From Caryophanales bacterium UBA3210 (lineage in GTDB: Bacteria > Bacillota_I > Bacilli_A > RFN20 > CAG-449), in NCBI GenBank assembly GCA_002363635.1, contig DEWM01000077.1, positions 1 to 20,555 on the forward strand: a DNA stretch of 20,555 nucleotides. The letters run 5' to 3'. Shown in pieces: positions 7,395-14,819 of the stretch. Position numbers and translations under genes: made by a program. The notes under the pieces were generated by a model, which saw nothing but the letters and a program-made list of their open reading frames with translations, was not told the DNA's origin and did no database searches. Every line of letters begins with the position of its first letter. Within the stretch, counting starts at the first letter, position 1.

Positions 7395-8003
7395 ATGAAA
7401 CGTTCAATTACTAAAACTTTAACATTTTTAGCACTTTTTACAGCATTAATGTGTGTTTTATCACCATTTGCTATTCCAATGCAGCCTGTACCAATTACTC
7501 TTGCTACATTAGTTGTTTACATCATTGCAGGCTTACTTGATTATAAGTATGCTGCTATTCCTGTAGTCTTATACATCTTAATTGGCTTAATGGGTGTACC
7601 TGTATTTTCTAATGGTACTGCAGGTTTAGCAGTTTTAGGTGGCCCTACAGCTGGTTTTATTTATGGCTATATTTTAGGTGCATTAGCAGAATCATTATTA
7701 TTACATTTCTTTAAAGAAAAGAAATGGATGGTTTATCCTATTGCAATGGTAGTGGCTACTATCTTTATTTATGCATTTGGTTTAACTTGGTTTATGATCT
7801 ATATGAATAACAGTGGTAAAGCAATAACATTTGGTGCAGCATTAATGGCATGTGTAGTTCCTTTCTTACTTGGAGACGCAATTAAAATTATAGCAGCTTC
7901 ATCAGTCTGTATATCTCTTAGAAAACATTTTGAAAGATATATGGGAACTTCTTTAGATAAAGAAGACGATAAAGAAATTGAAGAAAAAGAAGAAGACAAA
8001 TAA
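7395..8003 (+). CDS. bioY: BioY biotin transporter substrate-binding subunit
   Basis: BioY is the integral-membrane S component of an ECF-type biotin uptake system. The sequence shows about six hydrophobic segments. Family hallmarks include PMQPVPITLATL near residues 28-39 and LGGPTAGFIYGYILGALAE at 81-99, with YKYAAIPVVLYILIGLMGVPVF between them. The chosen ATG at 7395 has a strong GGGGGAG six bases upstream. An in-frame ATG at 7374 lies before that site and is rejected. The C-terminus is unusually acidic (EDDKEIEEKEEDK). No EcfA or EcfT gene is in the window, so the subunit presumably shares an energising module encoded elsewhere. Biotin would serve acetyl-CoA carboxylase. Confidence 0.93.
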   Translation: MKRSITKTLTFLALFTALMCVLSPFAIPMQPVPITLATLVVYIIAGLLDYKYAAIPVVLYILIGLMGVPVFSNGTAGLAVLGGPTAGFIYGYILGALAESLLLHFFKEKKWMVYPIAMVVATIFIYAFGLTWFMIYMNNSGKAITFGAALMACVVPFLLGDAIKIIAASSVCISLRKHFERYMGTSLDKEDDKEIEEKEEDK

Positions 8004-8044
8004 AAAAATATGGAGGTTAGAAATAATTCTAATCTCCATTTTTT
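8003..8044. terminator. bidirectional terminator between bioY and maf
   Basis: A 12-bp stem, TGGAGGTTAGAA (8011-8022) against TTCTAATCTCCA (8027-8038), has an ATAA loop and one G-T pair. It is flanked by A's on the left and six T's on the right, so it can end both the rightward bioY and the leftward maf transcripts. Confidence 0.9.
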
Positions 8045-8579
8045 ATAATAAATTTAATTCTTTTAGAGTTTCTTTTAAATCTTCTAGAGGTAAACCTACT
8101 ACGTTAGTGTAGGAACCTTCAATGTGATTAACTAATGGGAAATCTTTATCTTGAATACCATATCCTCCAGCTTTATCAAATGGAGAAGATGTTGCAATAT
8201 ATTTGTCAATTAATTCATCACTTAATTCATTAAAATAAACTTTTGAAGTAGTGTGTCTAGTGATTTCTTTATCTTTATAAATAATAGTGAAGTAAGTAGT
8301 AACTTCGTGACTTCTATTAGATAAAGCTTTTAGCATATATCTTGCTTCATCTTTATCTTTTGGTTTACCAAAGACTACTTTGTCACAGATTACTAGTGTA
8401 TCTGCAGAAATAATAACATCATTTGGATAAGAATCTTTTATTGCGTAAGCTTTGGCTCTAGCAATATCTTCTTCTTTATATTCAAATTCATTTATTGAAG
8501 CAGGTACAATGAGAAAATCATCATAGATTTCTTTAAGAAGTTCTTTTCTTCTTGGTGATTTAGATGCAAGGATAATCAT
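8043..8579 (-). CDS. maf: Maf-family nucleotide pyrophosphatase
   Basis: Maf proteins hydrolyse non-canonical or methylated nucleoside triphosphates to monophosphates and are linked to septum formation. The N-terminus LASKSPRRKELL carries the conserved S-x-R-R motif. ISADTLVICD holds the catalytic Asp, and GKPKDKDEA and DKAGGYGIQD are the other family blocks. Length (178 aa) is slightly short but complete. The ATG is two bases after the RNase J gene stop (TAA-TT-ATG). No good Shine-Dalgarno sequence is seen, so translation probably depends on coupling to the upstream gene. Confidence 0.93.
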   Translation of the reverse strand: MIILASKSPRRKELLKEIYDDFLIVPASINEFEYKEEDIARAKAYAIKDSYPNDVIISADTLVICDKVVFGKPKDKDEARYMLKALSNRSHEVTTYFTIIYKDKEITRHTTSKVYFNELSDELIDKYIATSSPFDKAGGYGIQDKDFPLVNHIEGSYTNVVGLPLEDLKETLKELNLL

Positions 8580-8581
8580 AA

Positions 8582-10264
8582 TTACATCTTGTTCATGATT
8601 AGAGGAATAATCATAGGGTTTCTACGAGTTTCCTGGAAGAAGAATTTTCCTAAAGCATTTTTAACTGTATCTTTAATTCCTCCGAAAGTGACTTTACCTT
8701 TCATGAGTGTTTGAAGTTCTTGATATGCAAGTTTACGAGCTTGTTCAATCATCTTAGTGGATTTCTCATCCATATAGACGAAACCTTTAGTAACAATTTC
8801 AGGTTCTTTTAAGACTGTGTTTTCATGTGAGTCTAGAGAAATTAATACTGCGACCATACCGTCGTTTGCAAGAATGTTTCTATCTCTAATAACTGCAGTT
8901 GATAAACCTGTAATATCTTTACCATCAATGTAGATATCATCTGCTTGAACACGTTTACCTTCTGTAATTACGTGTTTGTGGAGAACGAGTGAGTCTCCGT
9001 TACCCATAACGAATACGTTATCTGGTTCCATACCACATTGAACTGCAATTTCTTTATGGAGTCTTAACATACGATATTCACCGTGAACTGGTAAGAAATA
9101 TTTTGGAGAGACTAACTTAAGCATTAATCTTAATTCTTGTTTTGAAGGGTGACCTGAAGCGTGTAAGTTAGTAAATACTGATGTAGTAATTACGTTACAG
9201 CCTTTTCTAATTAATTGGTTGACGACGTTATTAACTGAGGCTCCATTACCTGGAATTGGTGAAGAAGAGAAAACAACTGTGTCACCTGGAAGAATCTTAA
9301 TCATATTATGTTCATCGTTAGCAATTCTTGATAATGCTGCCATTGGTTCACCTTGAGAACCTGTACATAAGACAACTAAATCTTTAGATTTATAATCCTT
9401 CATTTCATTTGCAGGGATGATTGTTGAATCTGGAACTTTAATATAACCATATTCTCTAGCAATTCTAATTGTTGTTTCCATAGATCTACCCATGATAACA
9501 ATCTTTCTTCCATATTCAACACATACGTCAACGATTTGTTGGATACGATTTACGTTACTTGAGAATGTAGAAATAATTAATCTACCATTTGTTTTTGAGA
9601 AAATATCTTCAATTGAAGAGATAACTGATTTTTCTGAAGGAGTGTAGCCTTCTTTTTCTGCGTTTGTTGAATCCGCTAAAAGGAGATCGACACCTTCTGA
9701 AGCAAGATGAGCAATCTTTCTTAAGTTCATATCTGTTCCAACTGGAGTTAAGTCAATCTTGAAGTCACCAGTTGTCATGATTCTTCCTTGAGGAGTATCA
9801 ACACAGAAGCCGTAAGCATCTGGGATTGAGTGAGTTACTCTAAAACCTTGTACGACAAAATCATCAATCTTAATAACAGAATCTTCGGTGAATTCTACTA
9901 ATTTTGTTCTTGATGATTGATGTGATTCTTCTAATTTGTTTTTAATTAATGCTAAAGCTAATTTTGGAGCGTAAATTACTGGAATATTGACGTTTTGTAA
10001 TAAATAAGGTATAGCGCCGATATGGTCTTCGTGACCGTGAGTAATAAATAAAGCTTTAATTTTGCTTCTTACATTTCTTAAATGTGTATAATCTGGAATG
10101 ATGTAGTCAATACCTAAGACTGATTCATCTGGGAAAATAACCCCAGCATCAATCATGATTAATGTATCATCATTTTCAATACAATATGTGTTTTTGCCTA
10201 CTTCCTGTAAACCACCTAAAGCATAAATATGAACTGGTGAAGCGGGAATAGTAATGTCTGCCAT
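8582..10264 (-). CDS. rnj: ribonuclease J
   Basis: RNase J combines a metallo-beta-lactamase fold with a beta-CASP domain and acts as an endo- and 5'-3' exoribonuclease in mRNA decay and rRNA processing. The zinc-binding motif HGHEDH is at residues 76-81. GDFKIDLTPV, the STNAE segment and the later PVHGEYRML and HASGHPSKQEL blocks are all typical. The ATG at 10264 is chosen because GGAGG sits just before it. An in-frame ATG at 10276 would use codons that form that site. At 560 aa it is the usual length. It heads a two-gene unit with maf. Whether it is the J1 or J2 paralogue cannot be settled. Confidence 0.94.
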   Translation of the reverse strand: MADITIPASPVHIYALGGLQEVGKNTYCIENDDTLIMIDAGVIFPDESVLGIDYIIPDYTHLRNVRSKIKALFITHGHEDHIGAIPYLLQNVNIPVIYAPKLALALIKNKLEESHQSSRTKLVEFTEDSVIKIDDFVVQGFRVTHSIPDAYGFCVDTPQGRIMTTGDFKIDLTPVGTDMNLRKIAHLASEGVDLLLADSTNAEKEGYTPSEKSVISSIEDIFSKTNGRLIISTFSSNVNRIQQIVDVCVEYGRKIVIMGRSMETTIRIAREYGYIKVPDSTIIPANEMKDYKSKDLVVLCTGSQGEPMAALSRIANDEHNMIKILPGDTVVFSSSPIPGNGASVNNVVNQLIRKGCNVITTSVFTNLHASGHPSKQELRLMLKLVSPKYFLPVHGEYRMLRLHKEIAVQCGMEPDNVFVMGNGDSLVLHKHVITEGKRVQADDIYIDGKDITGLSTAVIRDRNILANDGMVAVLISLDSHENTVLKEPEIVTKGFVYMDEKSTKMIEQARKLAYQELQTLMKGKVTFGGIKDTVKNALGKFFFQETRRNPMIIPLIMNKM

Positions 10265-10354
10265 AGATACCTCCATAAAGGCATAATAAAATCTTTTCGT
10301 TTCGATATTATGTCTGTGTAATAATGATAAATATATTTATCAATTGGTAAAACC

Positions 10355-10383
10355 ATTCTAATAAGATACCAAAATAAAATCAA
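10355..10383 (-). promoter_or_regulatory. possible promoter of the RNase J gene
   Basis: On the minus strand TTGATT (10378-10383), a 17-base spacer and TAGAAT (10355-10360) are seen. This would give a leader of about 85 bases, longer than others in the window. Other weaker combinations exist in this AT-rich gap (10265-10471), which holds no gene. Confidence 0.35.
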
Positions 10384-10471
10384 GTAATCAACTATTTTTT
10401 TTAACAAATGATAGTCTATATGTACTCAATTTAGAAAATATTAGGATAATTATTATTTTTGAATGAAAAAC

Positions 10472-10496
10472 AAAAAAAGCACCTTATCTAGGTGCT
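10472..10496 (-). terminator. terminator of def
   Basis: On the minus strand AGCACC (10491-10496) pairs with GGTGCT (10478-10483) around a seven-base loop, followed by a T run. The stem contains part of the def stop codon TAG (10495-10497). Confidence 0.85.
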
Positions 10497-11049
10497 AGAT
10501 TAAATATGAATTTGGAATTTCTTGTTGAGGATTATCTTTATTAATTCTTTCGTAATAAAGAATTCCATCTAAATGATCATATTCGTGTTGTAAGACAATT
10601 GCATCATATCCGTATGCAGTAATTGTGATGTCTTTATTTTGAAGAACATCAAATGCTTTTAGAATAATTTTGTGATGTCTATAAACATAACCACAGTGGT
10701 CATTATCTACTGATAAACAACCTTCACCTGCTTTAAGTGCGACCATTCTATTGCTTGTCATGACAATCTTTGGATTGACTAATGAATACTGAACTACAAC
10801 TGGTTTGTCGTTTTCATCATATTTTTCATAATAGATTGCAAACATTCTTTTTTGTAGACCAATTTGAGGTGCAGCAAGTCCTACCCCTGAACGAACATTG
10901 TTTTTAGTTGCCCATTCATCATCTTGACTCTTCTTTAAGTATTCAACCATTTCAAGAGCAGTCTTTCTTAATTCGTCAGAGAGAGGCATCTCTACTGGTT
11001 CACATTTTTCAAATATCTTTTTATCTGTATCTTTTACAATTTTAAACAT
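10495..11049 (-). CDS. def: peptide deformylase
   Basis: Peptide deformylase removes the formyl group from the initiator methionine of new proteins. All three motifs are present: GVGLAAPQ (55-62), EGCLS (109-113, with the metal-binding Cys111) and QHEYDHLDG (154-162, with metal-binding His155 and His159 and catalytic Glu156). The ATG at 11049 follows AAAGGTGAT. The GTG at 11058 is part of that ribosome-binding site and is not the start. The 184-residue length and the extra N-terminal segment fit the Gram-positive type 2 enzymes. It is a single-gene unit, divergent from ricF, with a possible TG-n-TAATAT extended -10 upstream. Confidence 0.95.
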   Translation of the reverse strand: MFKIVKDTDKKIFEKCEPVEMPLSDELRKTALEMVEYLKKSQDDEWATKNNVRSGVGLAAPQIGLQKRMFAIYYEKYDENDKPVVVQYSLVNPKIVMTSNRMVALKAGEGCLSVDNDHCGYVYRHHKIILKAFDVLQNKDITITAYGYDAIVLQHEYDHLDGILYYERINKDNPQQEIPNSYLI

Positions 11050-11103
11050 TTTTATCACCTTTTAAGATATTACCAAAAAATCGATGTTTATTAAATATTA
11101 ATT

Positions 11104-11133
11104 TTGCTAAATGTCATTAACTTCTTGTATAAT
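11104..11133 (+). promoter_or_regulatory. promoter giving a probably leaderless ricF mRNA
   Basis: TTGCTA (11104-11109), an 18-base spacer and a perfect TATAAT (11128-11133). The usual start distance places transcription at about 11140, which is the A of the ricF ATG. No Shine-Dalgarno sequence precedes that ATG. Confidence 0.6.
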
Positions 11134-11139
11134 GTAACT

Positions 11140-11514
11140 ATGAAAGAACCTATATATCAAGAAATTGAAGAAATCGCGAAGCTTTTATTAGATAGAGAAG
11201 AAGTTAAACTTCTTAAAGAAGTCGAAAAGAAAATGGAAAATGATGAAGAAGTAATTCGCTTAAGTATGATTAAGTCTACTTATGAAAGTGAATATTCATC
11301 TATTCTTAATTATTCTTCACCTACTTCTTGTGAAGCAAAAGCGGCTTTAAAAAAATTATATGAAGCAAAACTTAATCTAGATAATCATCCATTAGTAAGA
11401 CAGTATTATGATTTATTTAGAAAAGTTAATGAACCACTTCATTATTTAGAATTCAACTTACTTCACAAGTTTACCACATCTAAATATGGTACTTGTTCAA
11501 ATGACGAGGATTAA
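11140..11514 (+). CDS. ricF: RicF (YlbF)-family protein of the RicAFT/Y complex
   Basis: The protein is a small helical YlbF/YmcA-family member. In Bacillus subtilis the RicA-RicF-RicT complex works with RNase Y on mRNA maturation and affects sporulation and competence. The sequence is mostly amphipathic helix (EIEEIAKLLLDREEVKLLKEVEKKME...) with the family's conserved HPLVRQYYDLFRKVNEPL near residues 86-103. A single Cys lies near the C-terminus (TCSNDED), where RicF proteins carry a cluster-binding cysteine. The gene order ylbF-rsmD-coaD is that of B. subtilis, which strongly supports the call. The start is ATG 11140; an upstream TTG at 11104 overlaps the -35 box. RicA and RicT are not in this window. 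Confidence 0.85.
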   Translation: MKEPIYQEIEEIAKLLLDREEVKLLKEVEKKMENDEEVIRLSMIKSTYESEYSSILNYSSPTSCEAKAALKKLYEAKLNLDNHPLVRQYYDLFRKVNEPLHYLEFNLLHKFTTSKYGTCSNDED

Positions 11515-11516
11515 TT

Positions 11517-12077
11517 ATGGGGATGAGAATAGTTGCAGGCAAATACCGCCACTTACAAATTGAACAACCTGATACTCTTGATACTAGACCAACTATGGAT
11601 AAAGTTAGAGAAGCTATCTTTTCTGCTTTAGGTGATAAAGTGGTAGGTGCTAAATGTTTAGATTTATTTGCAGGTTCAGGTGCAATGGGACTTGAAGCTT
11701 TATCTAGAGGAGCAGAAAACTGTATCTTTGTTGATTCTAGTAAAATTGCTTATGACTGCATTAAAAGAAATATTAGTAAATTAAGAATAAGTGAACCAAC
11801 AGAAGTTCACTTAATGGACGCTAGAGAATATTTAAAAACTCTAAAAGAAGGTCAAAAAGTTGATATTTTATTCTTAGACCCACCTTATAAAGATATACCT
11901 ATTTATTGTGAGATGGTTACTTATTTATATCATTATAATTATTTATCAGAAGATGCAATTATTGTTGCGGAAAGTGATAATGAAAACTTACTTGATCCTT
12001 TAGAAATTATCGAACATTTCGCAGGATTTAAGAAATATAAATATGGAAAGACTTACGTCTATATAGTAAGGAGATAA
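11517..12077 (+). CDS. rsmD: 16S rRNA (guanine966-N2)-methyltransferase RsmD
   Basis: RsmD methylates G966 of 16S rRNA in the small ribosomal subunit, using S-adenosylmethionine. The N-terminal MRIVAGKYRHLQI and TRPTMDKVREAIFSAL are diagnostic. The SAM-binding loop LDLFAGSGAMGLEALSRGA follows at 48-66, and the catalytic DPPY is at 121-124. Length (186 aa) is standard. GAGGA at 11506-11510, inside the end of ricF, lies six bases before the ATG. The gene is two bases downstream of ricF and three bases upstream of coaD, in one operon. Confidence 0.95.
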   Translation: MGMRIVAGKYRHLQIEQPDTLDTRPTMDKVREAIFSALGDKVVGAKCLDLFAGSGAMGLEALSRGAENCIFVDSSKIAYDCIKRNISKLRISEPTEVHLMDAREYLKTLKEGQKVDILFLDPPYKDIPIYCEMVTYLYHYNYLSEDAIIVAESDNENLLDPLEIIEHFAGFKKYKYGKTYVYIVRR

Positions 12078-12080
12078 ATT

Positions 12081-12554
12081 ATGAAATGCGGATTATATCC
12101 AGGAAGTTTCGATCCTTTTACAAATGGTCATTTAGACATTGTAAAAAGAGGTAGCAAATTATTTGATAAATTATATGTTTGTATTGCAAATAACCCTGAT
12201 AAGAAGTGTTATTTCAGCGTTGAAGAACGTATTGAGATGATTAAAGAAGCGTGCAAAGATATTCCTAATGTTGAAGTTGTATCTACTTCAGGCTTAGTTG
12301 TTAAAAAAGCTAGAGAATTAAATTGTAATGCTATTGTTAGAGGGTTACGAGCAGTTACTGATTTTGAATATGAATTCCAGCTCGCTGCAGGATATGAGTA
12401 TATTGATCCAGAAATTGAAATGATTTTCTTGATGGCGACAGAAGGAAAAGGATTTATTTCTTCTTCAGCGGTTAAAGGATTCCATTCTTCAGGTGTAGAT
12501 ATTTCTCGTCTAGTACCTCCAGTTGTAGTTGATTATTTTAATAAGAAGAAATAG
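12081..12554 (+). CDS. coaD: phosphopantetheine adenylyltransferase
   Basis: CoaD joins ATP and 4'-phosphopantetheine to make dephospho-CoA, the fourth step of CoA synthesis from pantothenate. It starts GLYPGSFDPFTNGHLDI, with the nucleotidyltransferase TNGH motif at 14-17. RGLRAVTDFEYE (from Arg87) and ISSSAVK (126-132) are the other family motifs. Length (157 aa) is typical. AAGGAG at the end of rsmD is its ribosome-binding site. It is the last gene of ricF-rsmD-coaD and its stop codon is part of the terminator stem. Its product ultimately supplies the prosthetic group for the acyl carrier protein encoded at 18502. Confidence 0.96.
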   Translation: MKCGLYPGSFDPFTNGHLDIVKRGSKLFDKLYVCIANNPDKKCYFSVEERIEMIKEACKDIPNVEVVSTSGLVVKKARELNCNAIVRGLRAVTDFEYEFQLAAGYEYIDPEIEMIFLMATEGKGFISSSAVKGFHSSGVDISRLVPPVVVDYFNKKK

Positions 12555-12577
12555 AGGCGAAAGCTTCTATTTTTTTT
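12552..12577 (+). terminator. terminator of ricF-rsmD-coaD
   Basis: TAGAGGC (12552-12558) pairs with GCTTCTA (12563-12569), with one G-T pair, around a GAAA loop; eight T follow. The first three bases of the stem are the coaD stop codon. Confidence 0.9.
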
Positions 12578-12582
12578 GCTAG

Positions 12583-12613
12583 CAAAATAAAAAGCTCGAA
12601 TTTAATCGAGCTT
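12583..12613 (-). terminator. terminator of the thioredoxin-like membrane protein gene
   Basis: On the minus strand AAGCTCGA (12606-12613) pairs with TCGAGCTT (12592-12599) around six bases, followed by a T-rich run. It is convergent with the coaD terminator. Confidence 0.85.
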
Positions 12614-12618
12614 AATAA

Positions 12619-13497
12619 TTAATCATTTACGACTCTATAGTTTTTAGCGTAATCATACATATCAGATAAGATAGTTAATGTTTGATCTGATACTGTTTTG
12701 TTTGTTGGATAATCTGTTGAAGAGAATGTTGATGAAGAATCTTTTGCAATTCTGATATCGACGATATCTTCTCCACCGAATAAGACTGCGATTGGCATTG
12801 ATAATGCTGATTTGATATCTGATGGCTCAACGCCTTTTGCGTCCCATACATCGATGTTTGCATTTTTTGCAGAGTAGCCCATTTTTGAAGCAAAGCCTTC
12901 TGCGTAAGTATTATATTCTTCTGAGTTATAGAATGTGCTTAATTTTTCAAACATGTAATCATATAATGTTGCGGATGAATCATCGATCCATTTTTTATTA
13001 TTTTCATCCCATTTTGAAGAAACGTTTTTATTTTTGTCTGTGAAATCTACTACATAGAAGTGTGATTTTGCATCGTTTACTTTACTTGTTAAAACTCTAT
13101 CGTAGAAGTTCTTAGCATTTTGTTCCATTGAAGTATTTTCAACAAAGAGAACAATTGTGTAATCATCAGAAGCTCTACCTTTTAATAAGTCACCTGAAAC
13201 TTCATTATTTGGTTTTGTGTATTCTTTATAGTTGTAAGCAACTCCGCCTCTAGGTGAAGAATATACATCTTTAAATACACCTGTGAACCAAACACCATGA
13301 TCTTTATAGAATTCACCAGTGTCATCTGGATTTGATAAATCTTTAATCCAAGTCATTAATGGTGAGTTAGATGAGAAAGAGAATATGATTAAGAAAATAA
13401 TGACAACAATTAATAATGGTTGGACCCATGCTGTGTTTCTGATCCATTGCCAAATTCTCTTAAAGAAATTGCCAATTGCTTTAAAAAATTTATCCAT
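12619..13497 (-). CDS. membrane-anchored extracytoplasmic protein with thioredoxin-like fold, no cysteine
   Basis: A basic, aromatic N-terminus is followed by one membrane helix (about residues 25-42), so the rest (43-292) probably faces outside. The region from about 112 to 250 looks like a thioredoxin fold: strand TIVLFVEN, helix, strand FYVVDFTD, a long insertion, then MPIAVLFGGEDIVDIRI with Pro235 where the cis-proline would be. The whole protein has no cysteine, so it cannot be a disulfide oxidoreductase. I do not recognise a named family. AGGAGG lies ahead of the ATG at 13497. It is a single-gene unit with its own terminator, and its promoter carries a palindrome (13525-13541). The fold assignment is an inference. 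Confidence 0.7.
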   Translation of the reverse strand: MDKFFKAIGNFFKRIWQWIRNTAWVQPLLIVVIIFLIIFSFSSNSPLMTWIKDLSNPDDTGEFYKDHGVWFTGVFKDVYSSPRGGVAYNYKEYTKPNNEVSGDLLKGRASDDYTIVLFVENTSMEQNAKNFYDRVLTSKVNDAKSHFYVVDFTDKNKNVSSKWDENNKKWIDDSSATLYDYMFEKLSTFYNSEEYNTYAEGFASKMGYSAKNANIDVWDAKGVEPSDIKSALSMPIAVLFGGEDIVDIRIAKDSSSTFSSTDYPTNKTVSDQTLTILSDMYDYAKNYRVVND

Positions 13498-13516
13498 GAT
13501 AGCCTCCTAATTAAGG

Positions 13517-13541
13517 TTTATACCACTTACCTATGGTAAGT
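13517..13541 (-). promoter_or_regulatory. extended -10 promoter with overlapping palindromic operator candidate
   Basis: On the minus strand TG-G-TATAAA (-10 at 13517-13522) precedes the gene. Directly upstream lies the perfect inverted repeat ACTTACC-TAT-GGTAAGT (13525-13541), filling the space between -10 and -35. A bound repressor there would block polymerase. No regulator for it is identified. Confidence 0.45.
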
Positions 13542-13562
13542 ACTAATTCCAATATTCGCGAG

Positions 13563-13580
13563 TATAATGATAACATTATA
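13563..13580. promoter_or_regulatory. palindrome with -10 boxes on both strands
   Basis: TATAATG-ATAA-CATTATA is a perfect inverted repeat that presents a TATAAT on each strand. Neither has a good -35 at the right distance. It lies in the 244-base gap between divergent genes and could be a second regulator site or promoter pair. Confidence 0.3.
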
Positions 13581-13690
13581 GGTTTTAAGTTTCAATATCG
13601 AAAAAAGAATTTAGACAAAATAAAAATAGGTGTCAAATGTCTATAAAAACAACAAATTTGCGTTAATATTTTTCAAAAGCAATATTTTTA

Positions 13691-13718
13691 TAGAAAATAT
13701 TATCGTAAGTGTTAAAAT
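13691..13718 (+). promoter_or_regulatory. possible promoter of yitT-gltX
   Basis: TAGAAA (13691-13696), a 16-base spacer and TAAAAT (13713-13718). The leader would be about 17 bases and include GAAAGG before the ATG at 13742. Confidence 0.4.
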
Positions 13719-13741
13719 AGGTATGCTTGAAAGGTAATTTT

Positions 13742-14812
13742 ATGCAACAAATTAAAAGACTTAGAAAAAGAATAGAAGATTTCTTCTATGACCACGATGT
13801 CTTAAGAACATCTGGTGAATATATTTGGATGTTCTTTGGCGCGACATTATCCGCTTTCCTACTTGCGTATGGATACAAAGCTTTCTCTGCTCCAACTATT
13901 GAAGGCGTAGAAACACATGCTTTCGTTACAAGTGGAGCCTCTGGTGTATCTCAAATATTAGTTAAGATAGTTGAGTTATGTGGAGTAGATACATCAATTA
14001 AAATTGGTGAAACTACTACATTATTCTATTTACTACAATCAGGATTCTACGTTATTGTTAATATCCCTATCTTATTACTTGCATTTTTTAAGATTGGTAA
14101 GAAGTTCACAATCTTCTCAGTTATTAACGTCTTAATGTATTTCGTTATTGCAAACATTTTACCTGATGGAGTTACAAATATCTTCTACTCAAATGGTGAT
14201 ACATTTGGCTTTGCGGAAAGTTATTTACCTAGAGCTTTATTTGCGGGTATTTGTACAGGCTTATCTACTTCAGTTGCTTTAGTATTTAATCACTCGGCAG
14301 GTGGTATTGACTGTGTATCAGTCATGGTTCAAAAGAAGACACCTGGCAAATCAATTGGTAAAATTGCTTTATCAATTAACGCAGTTATTATTACTATCTA
14401 TACAATCCTCAATATGATTCATTTCAATGGAGGCTTTAATTCAAGCAAACCAGTAAGCGAATGGGATCTTTCTTCAGTTACTTTATCTTTATATACATTA
14501 GTTTATTGTTATACAGGTTCAGTAGTAGTCGATGCAGTCTTTGCGAGAGAAAAGAAAGTTCAACTTCAAATTATTACTGATGTAGAAGAACTTCCTGATG
14601 TATTAATTGCTTATTTCCCACATTCATGTACAATTGTAAGAGGAAAAGGCGCTTACACTAAGAAAGATAAACTTGTTATTTACACAGTCTTATCTTCATT
14701 TGAACAAAAGAAAGCCCTTAAGATTATTCACGAAACTGATCCTAAGGCATTCGTCACATTAACAAGAGTCAGCCAAGTATTTGGTAGATTCTTCATTAAA
14801 CCAAGGGGGTAA
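13742..14812 (+). CDS. YitT-family membrane protein (DUF161 plus DUF2179)
   Basis: YitT proteins are integral membrane proteins of unknown, possibly transport, function. Hydrophobic segments lie near residues 28-45, 92-115, 124-140, 165-182, 208-225 and 248-265. The family's SAGGID motif (185-190) is present. The last 85 residues form the soluble DUF2179 domain, with GKGAY at 301-305 and a ferredoxin-like pattern ending VFGRFF. The ATG at 13742 follows GAAAGG; an in-frame TTG at 13727 contains that site and is rejected. At 356 aa it is longer than the usual 280-300, with an extra N-terminus and a longer loop after the first helix. gltX follows after seven bases. Confidence 0.85.
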   Translation: MQQIKRLRKRIEDFFYDHDVLRTSGEYIWMFFGATLSAFLLAYGYKAFSAPTIEGVETHAFVTSGASGVSQILVKIVELCGVDTSIKIGETTTLFYLLQSGFYVIVNIPILLLAFFKIGKKFTIFSVINVLMYFVIANILPDGVTNIFYSNGDTFGFAESYLPRALFAGICTGLSTSVALVFNHSAGGIDCVSVMVQKKTPGKSIGKIALSINAVIITIYTILNMIHFNGGFNSSKPVSEWDLSSVTLSLYTLVYCYTGSVVVDAVFAREKKVQLQIITDVEELPDVLIAYFPHSCTIVRGKGAYTKKDKLVIYTVLSSFEQKKALKIIHETDPKAFVTLTRVSQVFGRFFIKPRG

Positions 14813-14819
14813 TCCGAAT

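Noticed and set aside
11104-11139. Upstream TTG start for ricF adding 12 residues.
   Set aside because: The TTG overlaps the -35 hexamer and the extension is encoded by the promoter itself. The family starts at the ATG at 11140.
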